Shown: positions 1-7,800 of the stretch, piece after piece | Layout: every line of letters starts with the position of its first letter | How positions within the stretch are numbered: position 1 is the stretch's first letter | Origin: Fermentibacter danicus | Lineage (GTDB): Bacteria; Fermentibacterota; Fermentibacteria; Fermentibacterales; Fermentibacteraceae | Direction of reading: 5' to 3' | Length of the DNA: 15,472 nucleotides | Assembly: GCA_001618615.1 (NCBI GenBank) | Contig: LKHB01000214.1 | Span: forward strand, 1-15,472 | Program-made: the position numbers and the translations under genes | The notes under the pieces: model-generated | What the model saw: only the letters and a program-made list of their open reading frames with translations | The model's database searches: none | Told to the model about the DNA's origin: nothing

Positions 1-1029
1 ATCGGCATCGGGGTCGGCCGCACGGGCAGGCTCACCCCCGTAGCCGAGCTGGAGCCGGCGAGACTGGGGGGCGTAACCATCACGAGGGCCACCCTCCACA
101 ACGAGGACGAACTCGTCCGCAAGGACATCAGGCCGGGAGACACGGTGATAGTCAGAAGAGCCGGCGAGGTGATTCCGGAGATCGCCGGCTCGCTGGGCAA
201 CCCCGGCGGCGTCAGGTCCGGGCCCTTCAGGTTCCCGGACTCCTGCCCCGTCTGCTCCGGCCCCGTCATCAGGCCCGAGGGCGAGTCCGCCCACAGGTGC
301 ATGAATCCGTCCTGCCCCGCCCGGTTGAAGGAAAGCGTCCTGCACTGGGCCGGACGGGCCGCTATGGACATCAGGGGCCTCGGGGACGCATTGGCGGACA
401 GGCTCGTGGAGTCCGGGCTGGTGAAGGAACTCGCCGACCTCTACAGGCTCGGGATCGAGGATCTGGAGGGCATGGAGAGGATGGGCGCCCGGTCCGCGGC
501 GAATCTCATCTCGCAGATAGACGCATCGCGCAGACCCCCGCTGGGGAGGATGCTGGCCGGGCTGGGCATCCCCGGAGTCGGGCGCGTAGTCGCCCAGGCC
601 ATCGCCGAAAGATTCACGAGTCTCGACAGTATTGCCGCGGCCGCGCCCGGGGAGTTCATGTCGGTGGAGGGCGTAGGCCCGGTGCTCGCCGGATCGCTTT
701 CGCTCTTCTTCAGCGACCCCGTGACGCGCGGAGGCCTCGACGCCCTGCTCGCGGCCGGCGTCGAACCCCTGGACGAAACCGCGGGGGAGACGGTACGAAG
801 CGGGCTCTCCGGTCTTACGGTGGTCTTCACCGGGACGCTGGGCATCCCGAGGGAGGAGGCCCGCGCCCTCGCCGTCAAGTGCGGCGCACGGGTCTCGGAC
901 AGCGTATCGTCGTCCACCGGTCTCGTGGTGGCGGGGCCGGGCGCGGGCTCGAAGCTGGAGAAGGCCAGGTCTCTGGGAATACGGGTGGTGGACGAGTCGG
1001 GATTCATGGAACTCGTTGCCGAGCAATGA
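1..1029 (+). CDS. ligA: NAD-dependent DNA ligase LigA, C-terminal part (5' end outside the window)
   Basis: LigA seals nicks in duplex DNA with NAD+ as cofactor, in replication and repair. The frame is open from the first base and the window holds the last 342 residues; the N-terminal adenylation domain lies to the left. What is seen, in order: the end of the OB-fold region, with the family blocks VGRTGRLTPVAELEP and RATLHNEDE followed by DIRPGDTVIVRRAGEVIPEI; a four-cysteine zinc finger with Cys codons at 244, 253, 298 and 313 (CPVC, then CMNPSC); a helix-hairpin-helix region with GIPGVGR (about 568-590) and VEGVGP (about 664-681); and a C-terminal BRCT domain (about 805-1020, LTVVFTGTLG through the SKLEKA block). 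It ends in TGA at 1027-1029. The first in-frame GTG in this stretch (145) is internal and not a start. The identification is secure; nothing in the visible part looks damaged. Confidence 0.96.
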   Translation: MGIGVGRTGRLTPVAELEPARLGGVTITRATLHNEDELVRKDIRPGDTVIVRRAGEVIPEIAGSLGNPGGVRSGPFRFPDSCPVCSGPVIRPEGESAHRCMNPSCPARLKESVLHWAGRAAMDIRGLGDALADRLVESGLVKELADLYRLGIEDLEGMERMGARSAANLISQIDASRRPPLGRMLAGLGIPGVGRVVAQAIAERFTSLDSIAAAAPGEFMSVEGVGPVLAGSLSLFFSDPVTRGGLDALLAAGVEPLDETAGETVRSGLSGLTVVFTGTLGIPREEARALAVKCGARVSDSVSSSTGLVVAGPGAGSKLEKARSLGIRVVDESGFMELVAEQ

Positions 1030-1050
1030 TTAGAATTGTCCATACCACGC

Positions 1051-1065
1051 CCGGGGTTGCCCCGG
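1051..1065. other. Small GC hairpin between ligA and serC
   Basis: A perfect 6-bp stem (CCGGGG / CCCCGG) closes a TTG loop 22 bases after the ligA stop. No T-run follows on the + strand, so it is at best a weak terminator or processing site. In sequence this GC-rich it could be chance. Confidence 0.25.
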
Positions 1066-1120
1066 ATGAGGGCTAATTGGTATCTTGACAACGCTTCGGT
1101 TTCATTACTCTTCCAAAAAC

Positions 1121-1127
1121 AGGGAGG
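1121..1127 (+). promoter_or_regulatory. Shine-Dalgarno site that fixes the serC start
   Basis: AGGGAGG lies five bases before the ATG at 1133, a near-perfect match to the 16S rRNA tail. It selects that ATG over an in-frame TTG at 1085, which would add 16 residues that the SerC family does not have. Confidence 0.8.
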
Positions 1128-1132
1128 CTGCA

Positions 1133-2215
1133 ATGCCTGACAGGGTGCATAACTTCAACCCCGGTCCCGCCGTGCTCCCGCGCGAAGTGCTGGATGAGTG
1201 CGCAAAAGGGGCCGTGAATTTCAACAACCTCGGCATGTCGATCATGGAGATCTCCCACCGTTCGAAGGATTTCGAGGCCGTACTCGACCGTACCCAGAAG
1301 GACATGCTCGAGATAATGGGTCTTTCGAGCGACGACTACATCGTGATGTTCCTCGGCGGCGGGGCCAGCATGCACTTCTGCATGGTGCCCATGAACTTCC
1401 TCCGCGAAGGGCAGACCGCGGACTACGTCAACACAGGCGAATGGTCCTCCAGGGCCATCAAGGAGGCCAGGCTGTTCGGCAACGTGAACGTCGCCGCCTC
1501 CAGCGAGGATTCCAAGTTCAACTACGTTCCCACTACCTTCAAGCTCACCCCGGGTGCGGCCTACGTCCACACCACAAGCAACAACACGATCTACGGAACC
1601 AGGATGACCACCTTCCCCGAGACCGGCGGCGTGGCGCACATCTGCGACATGTCCAGCGACTTCCTCTCTCGCAGGCTCGATTTCTCGAAGTTCTCGATGA
1701 TCTACGCCGGCGCCCAGAAGAACATCGGCCCCTCGGGCACGGCCGCCGTGATCGCCAGGAGATCCTGGATCGAGAAGGCCAAGGACGGCCTCCCCACGAT
1801 GCTCTCCTACAAGACCCACCTGAAGGGCAACTCCCTCTACAACACCCCTCCCGTGTTCCCGATCTATGTCGTGGGGCTCGTCCTCGCATGGCTGAAGAAC
1901 AACGGCGGGATCGACGCGATGGAGAAGACCAACCAGAAGAAGGCCGCCCTCCTCTACGACGCGCTGGATTCGAGCGACGGGTTCTACCGCGGAACCGTGA
2001 AGCCGGATTCCAGATCCATCATGAACGTTACCTTCCGGCTCCCCTCCGAGGAGCTGGAGGAAAAGTTCGTGTCCGAGGCCAAGAAGCAGGGTCTTGTAGG
2101 CCTGAAGGGCCACAGGAGCGTCGGCGGATGCAGGGCTTCCCTCTACAACGCCCTGCCCGTCGCTTCCGTGGAAGCCCTGGTCGCCTTCATGGGAACCTTC
2201 AGGAAGGCCAACTGA
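1133..2215 (+). CDS. serC: Phosphoserine aminotransferase
   Basis: SerC is a cytoplasmic, PLP-dependent class V aminotransferase. It converts 3-phosphohydroxypyruvate and glutamate to phosphoserine and 2-oxoglutarate in serine biosynthesis; in many bacteria it also serves the PLP pathway. The 360-residue product has the usual family length. Recognisable blocks are FNPGPAVLP at the N-terminus, GMSIMEISHRSKDFE (about 34-48), FLGGGASMHFCMVPMN (about 72-87), and IYAGAQKNIGPSG, in which Lys196 is the expected Schiff-base lysine. Near the end are LKGHRSVGGCRASLYNA and then VEALVAFM. The start at 1133 is chosen for its AGGGAGG site and its fit to family length. It stands 103 bases after ligA and may share its transcript or use a weak promoter in the gap. 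No serA neighbour is present in the window. A strong hairpin follows the stop. Identification is firm. Confidence 0.95.
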   Translation: MPDRVHNFNPGPAVLPREVLDECAKGAVNFNNLGMSIMEISHRSKDFEAVLDRTQKDMLEIMGLSSDDYIVMFLGGGASMHFCMVPMNFLREGQTADYVNTGEWSSRAIKEARLFGNVNVAASSEDSKFNYVPTTFKLTPGAAYVHTTSNNTIYGTRMTTFPETGGVAHICDMSSDFLSRRLDFSKFSMIYAGAQKNIGPSGTAAVIARRSWIEKAKDGLPTMLSYKTHLKGNSLYNTPPVFPIYVVGLVLAWLKNNGGIDAMEKTNQKKAALLYDALDSSDGFYRGTVKPDSRSIMNVTFRLPSEELEEKFVSEAKKQGLVGLKGHRSVGGCRASLYNALPVASVEALVAFMGTFRKAN

Positions 2216-2260
2216 GCGATACCGGGGCCTTCCCGCAGACATAGCCGTCCGTAACGAAAG

Positions 2261-2286
2261 CGCCCGTCTCCGAAAGGGGACGGGCG
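2261..2286. terminator. Bidirectional hairpin terminator between convergent serC and lptG
   Basis: An 11-bp stem (2261-2271 with 2276-2286, one G-T pair near the loop) closes a GAAA tetraloop. Reading +, the stem is followed within a few bases by CGTTT; reading -, it is followed directly by CTTTCGTTAC. It sits between the serC stop (2215) and the lptG stop (2314), exactly where two converging genes need termination. The U-tracts are short, so efficiency is uncertain. Confidence 0.7.
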
Positions 2287-2313
2287 CCCGTCGTTTCCCG
2301 GCGGCAGGCGGCT

Positions 2314-3343
2314 TCAGCTCGTCTGGGGGCGGAATATCAGGAACAGGCCCACGGCTATGAAGAACACGTCGGCGAGGCCGGCCGCCAGCACCGGTTCCAG
2401 CGCCCCCTTGTGGCCGAGGGTCTGACCGAACCTCACGAGCGAGAAGAACAGNNAGCGGGGCTCCCACCAGGACCATTATCAGGTTGGACAGGGGGAAGAA
2501 CAGCTTCAGCCACAGCTCGACCCGATCGCCTCTGGTGTCGCCTCCTGCGGACTCCACCCTGGAGATGTATTCGGTCAGCTCGAAGAAGCTCATCTCCTGG
2601 GGGGCCTTGGGACGGGCCGAGAAGTCCTCCGGCGTCTCCGACAGGCCTTCGACGATCATGTCCGGTGCGCTCTGCACGATCACCTCTCCACCCGGCCCGA
2701 AATCGCGCCTCGTCGCGCCGGAGGCGCGCCAGAGGCTGTCCTCGTACCACATCCGTGCGGCGTCCAGCCTGGAGGCGATCCTCGAACTGTCGTCCAGCTC
2801 CAGTATCGTCACCCCCGTCATGGTGGCGCTGTGCCCGTCGTAGTAGCCGATCTCCATGAACAGCCCGCCCAGCGTGTGGTAGGAGAAGGCGCTGCGCCTC
2901 GTGTAGTCCACGGGGTCCCGCCTGTCTATCTCCACGCGCTTGACCATGGACTGCCTGTACTTGCCCTCCGACACTGTCGAATCCCCGACGACCATCACGA
3001 GGAGCGAGGCCAGGAAGCCCGTTACGATCATGGGCAGGAAGGTTCTCGGAACGCTCACTCCGGCGCAGGTCATCGCGGTCAGCTCGCCCCGCCTGGCCAG
3101 GGAGTGCACCAGGAACAGCGAGGAGAGAAGGATCGCCACGGGCATCACCAGCGTGACGATGTATGGCAGCCCATAGAAGTAGTACCGGACGAAGGTGGGG
3201 AATCCCACATCCTTGTCCACCCAGCGGCTGAAGTGCTCGAACGCGTCCACGCAGACGAAGATCACCACGAAGGCGCCCACGGTGGAGACGATCATCTTCA
3301 CGAACCTCGTGCCGATGTACATGTCGAGCTTCCGGATCGGCAT
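2314..3343 (-). CDS. lptG: LPS export permease LptG (YjgQ family); internal sequence gap
   Basis: With LptF and the ATPase LptB, LptG forms the inner-membrane ABC transporter that extracts lipopolysaccharide and pushes it to LptC/LptA. The start is the ATG at 3343, preceded by AGGGAGGA; it overlaps the lptF stop by one base (TGATG), so the two are probably translationally coupled. Seen: an N-terminal membrane helix after the family-like start MPIRKLDMYIG (residues 12-34), a helix pair with the LptB-coupling stretch ARRGELTAMTCAGVSV (83-98), a third helix (100-120), a periplasmic beta-rich domain (about 125-270), then the C-terminal membrane helices. Two N bases at 2452-2453 break the frame after GAPL (residue 297). 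Reading resumes one frame over at 2451 with LFFSLVRFGQTLGHKG and ends at TGA 2316-2314. Aligned by eye with lptF, about 21 codons are missing at the Ns; restoring them gives about 363 residues, the usual LptG length. I read this as an intact gene with an assembly gap. Confidence 0.88.
2452..2453. other. Undetermined bases (NN) marking a probable assembly gap
   Basis: These are the only ambiguous bases in the window. The lptG frame shifts here, and the conserved membrane-loop and helix segment that should follow GAPL is absent. The real gap is therefore probably about 60-70 bases long and not two. Confidence 0.85.
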
Positions 3344-4707
3344 CAGTCCTCCCTCAGGAGTCCCAGCCGCTTCATGAGCGGCTTGAGGTCCGGGATGGGC
3401 ACCGGGTTGCCCTCGTTGATGCTCCTGACGGTCAGATAGATTCCCAGCCCACCCATCAGAATGTTGGCCGACCACATCGTCAGCCAGCCCGGGAGGATGC
3501 CCCTGTCCGCGAGCTGCTCCCCGCCGAGGAGGAACAGGTAATAGACCAGGATGAACAGGAGGCTGACCCCGAGAGCTATACCAGCGTTGCCCTGGCGCGT
3601 GGAAAGGCCGAGGGGAACGCCGAGCAGCACGAAGACTATGCAGGCTACGGGGATCGAGTACTTCTTGTGGATCTCGACGTCCAGCTTGTTCATCGTCCTT
3701 ATGCCGGACGCCGTTCTGTCGGAAAGCATCCGGATCTCCGAAGCGCGCATCATCAGGCTGTTCCTGGAAGTGTTGTACCAGCCCCTCGGCCCCAGGGGCG
3801 ACTCCGACGAGTCCCGTACGAGGGCGGAGAACGGAGGGCGCCCTTCCGCGAGCGCCAGCAGCGGCTCGCGGCCCATCAGCACCATCGAATCACGCAGGAC
3901 GGCCGTCTCCGCGGTCAGCGAGTCGACCGTGCTACGCATCATCGCAGCGGACATCTCGCGGTCGCCCCTGGTGTCCCTCTCCCGCCGGACGAGATCCTCG
4001 GACCTGTCCAGGTCGATCGAGTAGTTCTCGAAGTCGAGAATCCTGTAGGAGCCTTCGGCCGTGAGTTCGTGCATCTGCCCGTCTGCGAGGGCTATCCGCA
4101 TCCTGTTGGCCGACATCGGTTCGATCCTGCCGCTCATCGCGGTGATGATCCTGGCGGGGGAGGAGGCCGGGGTCTGCTTTATGTAGATGCCGGTCAGTTC
4201 GCCGGTGAGATCGTCCTTGGTGTCCACGAAGATGGTGAAGCCCTCGATCCCGTCCACGAACATCCCCGGCAGTATCCTGGCGGACGGCTTCATGGTGCCT
4301 ATGTCGAGCAGCAGGTTTCTGGCCATGTGGTTGGCGTCCGGCAGGACGTGGTTCCCGAAGAAGATCAGCAGTCCGGCCATCAGGGCCGCGAGCATCAGCA
4401 ACGGCCACATCGTGGTCATTATGCCGACCCCCGAGGCCTTCATCGCGGTTATCTCCAGGTCTCCCGCCATGCGGCCGAAGGCCATCAGAACGGCCGCCAG
4501 CACGCCCATGGGAACGACTACCGCGATCATGGAGGGCAGCAGCAGCACGAACACCTCCATGACCGTCCTGATGGGAATCCCCTTAGTCACGATCATGTCC
4601 AGGAGGTCGAGCAGCTTGTCCAGCAGCATTACGAAGGTGAACACCGCCACCGACAGGATGAACGGAGGTATGAACTCGGCTATGGCGTATGCTTGCAGCT
4701 TTTTCAT
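3343..4707 (-). CDS. lptF: LPS export permease LptF (YjgP family)
   Basis: LptF is the partner permease of LptG in the LptB2FG exporter. The 454-residue product starts at ATG 4707 (MKKLQAYAIAEF) with GGAGG four bases upstream. Seen: first helix 12-36; MIVTKGIPIRTV (38-49) and a second helix (52-76); the coupling stretch GRMAGDLEITAMKASGVG (78-95), which should touch LptB; helix 98-118; a periplasmic beta domain (about 125-233); and C-terminal helices from 350 with LLGVPLGLSTRQG and ILVYYLFLLGG. The motif order (TKG-P, then GRM..D.EITA) fits LptF and not LptG. E. coli LptF has 366 residues. The extra length here sits in residues 235-345, a charged, probably helical stretch (RRERDTRGDREM, VDSLTAETAVLRDSM) just before the EIHKKYSIP motif. 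The stop overlaps the lptG ATG by one base. Function is secure; the role of the extra segment is unknown. Confidence 0.93.
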   Translation of the reverse strand: MKKLQAYAIAEFIPPFILSVAVFTFVMLLDKLLDLLDMIVTKGIPIRTVMEVFVLLLPSMIAVVVPMGVLAAVLMAFGRMAGDLEITAMKASGVGIMTTMWPLLMLAALMAGLLIFFGNHVLPDANHMARNLLLDIGTMKPSARILPGMFVDGIEGFTIFVDTKDDLTGELTGIYIKQTPASSPARIITAMSGRIEPMSANRMRIALADGQMHELTAEGSYRILDFENYSIDLDRSEDLVRRERDTRGDREMSAAMMRSTVDSLTAETAVLRDSMVLMGREPLLALAEGRPPFSALVRDSSESPLGPRGWYNTSRNSLMMRASEIRMLSDRTASGIRTMNKLDVEIHKKYSIPVACIVFVLLGVPLGLSTRQGNAGIALGVSLLFILVYYLFLLGGEQLADRGILPGWLTMWSANILMGGLGIYLTVRSINEGNPVPIPDLKPLMKRLGLLRED

Positions 4708-4716
4708 GGTGCCTCC

Positions 4717-4745
4717 ATGATACGCACTCGACCGAACATGATCAA
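4717..4745 (-). promoter_or_regulatory. Candidate sigma-70 promoter for lptFG
   Basis: On the minus strand TTGATC (4745-4740), a 17-base spacer and TATCAT (4722-4717) match the -35 and -10 consensus at 4/6 and 5/6. The expected transcript start (about 4710) falls inside or just past the GGAGG of lptF. Transcripts from it would be nearly leaderless, which makes the call doubtful unless the true start of transcription is further upstream. Confidence 0.35.
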
Positions 4746-4807
4746 CGCCCGGGCCTTCTCCGTCGCTGCCCCTGGAACAGGTTGCAGGCGTGGGGGTATT
4801 TGCGCTT

Positions 4808-7800
4808 GTGAAAACATCGGCCGGTTTCGCGCTGATCTGTTCAGCCCTGCTCACGCTGCCCCATGTCTCCCCGGGGGCCTCGGTACGCGCTCCGGCCCTG
4901 TACGCCGCCAACCCGTTCGAAGTTTACTCCGACACCCTTCCCAGGCTCTACACCATCGAGAACCTCTCGTACAGGATCTACCCGTCCCTTTCGAGAGGGC
5001 TGTTCTCGTGGAGGCCGTACATCGGCGGCGTTCCCGCAGGCCGGATGTCGTCGGGCGCGTTCGGCGGCATCCTGGACAGATCCCTCCTCGGCTCCACCAG
5101 GCTCACTCTCCGGGATTCGTTCCGCGAATCGAGCATTCCCAGGTCGAGGGAGCGGGGCTCGCTCCTGCCTACGATCTACCTCCCGATCGACATGCCGCCG
5201 ATCATAGCCAGGACGATCGGGGAGGGCGGTCAGCTCGACATCTCCGGACATCAGAAGATAACCCTTTCGGGCATAACCCATGTAAGGCCCAACGCGGTGG
5301 AGGTGGAGGGGCAGAGCACCTCGCTCTTCCCGGACCTCCGCATGGAGCAGGAGCTGGTCGTTCAGCTCAACGGCACCATCGGCGAGAAGATCCACGTGGA
5401 CGTGGACCACAACTCCGAGCGCCAGTACGAGCCGGAGAACAGGATCAGGCTGGCCTACGAGGGCTGGGAGGACGAGATAATCCAGTCAATAGAGGTCGGC
5501 GACGTGAGCCTGTCGATCTCCGGGCCGGAGTTCGTCGCCTACAGCATACCCCACCAGGGGCTGTTCGGCGCGAAGATGATTTCCCAGGTGGGTCCGGTGG
5601 ACATAACCACCATCGCCAGCAAGGAGGCGAGTTCGGTGGAATCGGCCGAATTCGTCGGCCAGGCCACCATGGTCACCGACTCGATCCTGGACATCCACCC
5701 CGCAGGCAACACCTTCTATCTGACGTTCCCCGATTCCGTCCAGCAGCCGGTCATCACCCACATCCGGGTCTTCAGGGACGACCTGGATGGAACCAACAAC
5801 GACGAAACGGGTGCGGTGGAAGGCACCTGGTTCCTGCCGGACTCCACCGGCCCCGGCTGGTGGGACGAGCTTCTGCAGGGCCCCTACGAGGACTTCGTTC
5901 TCGTGGACGACAGCACGGCGATCAGGTTCAACACTCCGGTGAACGAGGCCCACGTTCTGGCCGTATTCATGGTGGCCGACGGCGTAACCTACGGGGATTC
6001 CTCTCTCGAGTCGCTCGATCTGAAGCTGATAAAGGAGAGCAACCCCCTGCCCAGCTACCCCACGTGGAGCTACGAGCTGCGCAACAGATACTTCCTCGGC
6101 TCCAACAACATCGTACCGGAGAGCTTCAACTGCTCCATCTTCCTGACCAGGGCCGGCGAGGCTCCCGTGTCCACCCAGAACGGCGTGCCGTTCATAGAGA
6201 TACTCGGGCTGGACACCAACGGCGACGGCAGCCTCGTCGACGAGAGAAGCGCGGTCGACTGGGAGAACGGCTACCTCGTCTTTCCCGACTGCAGGCCCTT
6301 CGAGAATGAAGGCCTGGAGATACGGAATCCGCTCGTTTACGACAAGCGCAACCCGGACCCGGCCGACAGCCGCTACTTCATCGCCGTCGAGTACAGGGCG
6401 GCATCCACCACCTTCTCCCTCGGCAGGATCGGAATAGTCGCCGGGAGCGAGGTCGTCACCCTCAACGTGAGCGGCCAGACCAGAACCCTGACGCGCGACG
6501 TGGACTACACGATCGTCTATGAGATAGGCATCCTGACCCTCATGGGCGAAGCCGCCGAACTCGCGCAGAATCCCAGCAACGTGCTGTCTGTGAGATTCGA
6601 ATACCTCCCCTTCATGGCGGTGCAGCAGAGAACCCTGTTCGGAACCCGCGCGGTCTACACTCTGGGCTCGGGCACGTGGATAGGCGCCACGGCGATGTTC
6701 GAGGACGCCGACACGCCCGACGACCGCCCCCGGGTGGGCGAAGAGCCCACCAGGACGCTCGTCACGGACATCGACGCGCGGTACGAAGCCTCGCCAAGGT
6801 TCCTCACCGATGCGGTGAACCATCTCCCCGGCATCAACACCGACGCGGAGAGCAGATTCGTCCTGTCGGGCGAGCTGGCGGCCAGCTTCCCCAACCCGAA
6901 CACCTCCGGCAAGGCCTACATCGACGACATGGAGGGAACCGAATCCTCTCTGTCTCTGCAGACGATGCGCCAGAGCTGGCACCGGTCGAGCGCCCCCGGG
7001 GACTATTCCGTATTCGACAATCCTCCCGGCACGCTGCAGTGGTACAACTTCACCAACCGGTGGCTCATGCGGCAGATCATCACCAACTGCCCCGACGCTC
7101 AGAAGAACGACAAGGTCAACTCCGTGCTCGAGATGGTGTTCGACCCGGCCCAGGGAAGCTCGTCCTCCTGGGGCGGCCTGATGCGCTGCATCGATCCATA
7201 CGGGCTCGACTTCTCCTCCAGGACCCGCGTGAGGCTCTATGTGAGAGCCACCGGATCGGCCAGGGACGCTCGTCTCTACCTCGACCTGGGCGAGCGGATC
7301 GACGAGGACTCCTACTGGCTGGAGAGGACGGGCGACACCCTCGAAATCAGGGCGAACGGCCGCCTGGACACGGAGGATGCCGACGGCAACGGCAGCTACA
7401 GCAACGGTGAGGACACGGGGCTCGATGGGCTGATGGACGAGGACGAATACCCTCTCTCCACAGAACCCGATCCGAACCGGGACAACTACTTCCTCGACGA
7501 GAGCCTGCCGATTCACGAGCGCTACCGACACGTGAACGGCACGGAGGGCAACAGCGTACTGGATACGGAGGATCTCAACGGCAACGGCATGCTGGACAGG
7601 GCCAACTCCTTCTTCAGGATCGAGATACCTCTGAACGACCCGGACTACGTCATCTCCGGCCCCAACGAGTACGGCTGGATGCTCGTGGAGATCCCCCTCT
7701 CGGACACCAGCCTCGTCACCGTTCCCGCCATCAGCGGCTCCAACCCGACCTGGGAGAAGATCAGCTATGCCAGGCTCTGGATGGAGGGCTTCACCCAGCG

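Noticed and set aside
1078..1113. TTGACA at 1085-1090 or TGGTATCTT at 1078-1086 as serC promoter elements
   Set aside because: TTGACA has no acceptable -10 at 16-18 bases. The extended -10-like element has only a weak TTGCCC partner. Neither is good enough to list.
1073..2451. Minus-strand reading frame continuing lptG past the Ns to give an 800-residue protein
   Set aside because: After the Ns it runs antisense through serC with low-complexity His/Val/Gly/Asp-rich sequence. The genuine LptG C-terminus is found one frame over, ending at 2314.
2314..3343. lptG as a pseudogene
   Set aside because: The only defect coincides with undetermined bases, and both sides are conserved and in normal order.
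3667..6309. Very long plus-strand frame (about 880 codons) across lptF and the start of sprA
   Set aside because: Its translation is Arg/His/Gly/Gln-rich with no family resemblance. It overlaps two well-identified genes and is a typical high-GC shadow frame.
5486..7531. Long minus-strand frame (about 680 codons) inside sprA
   Set aside because: It is antisense to strongly recognisable SprA blocks, has shadow-like composition and no ribosome site.
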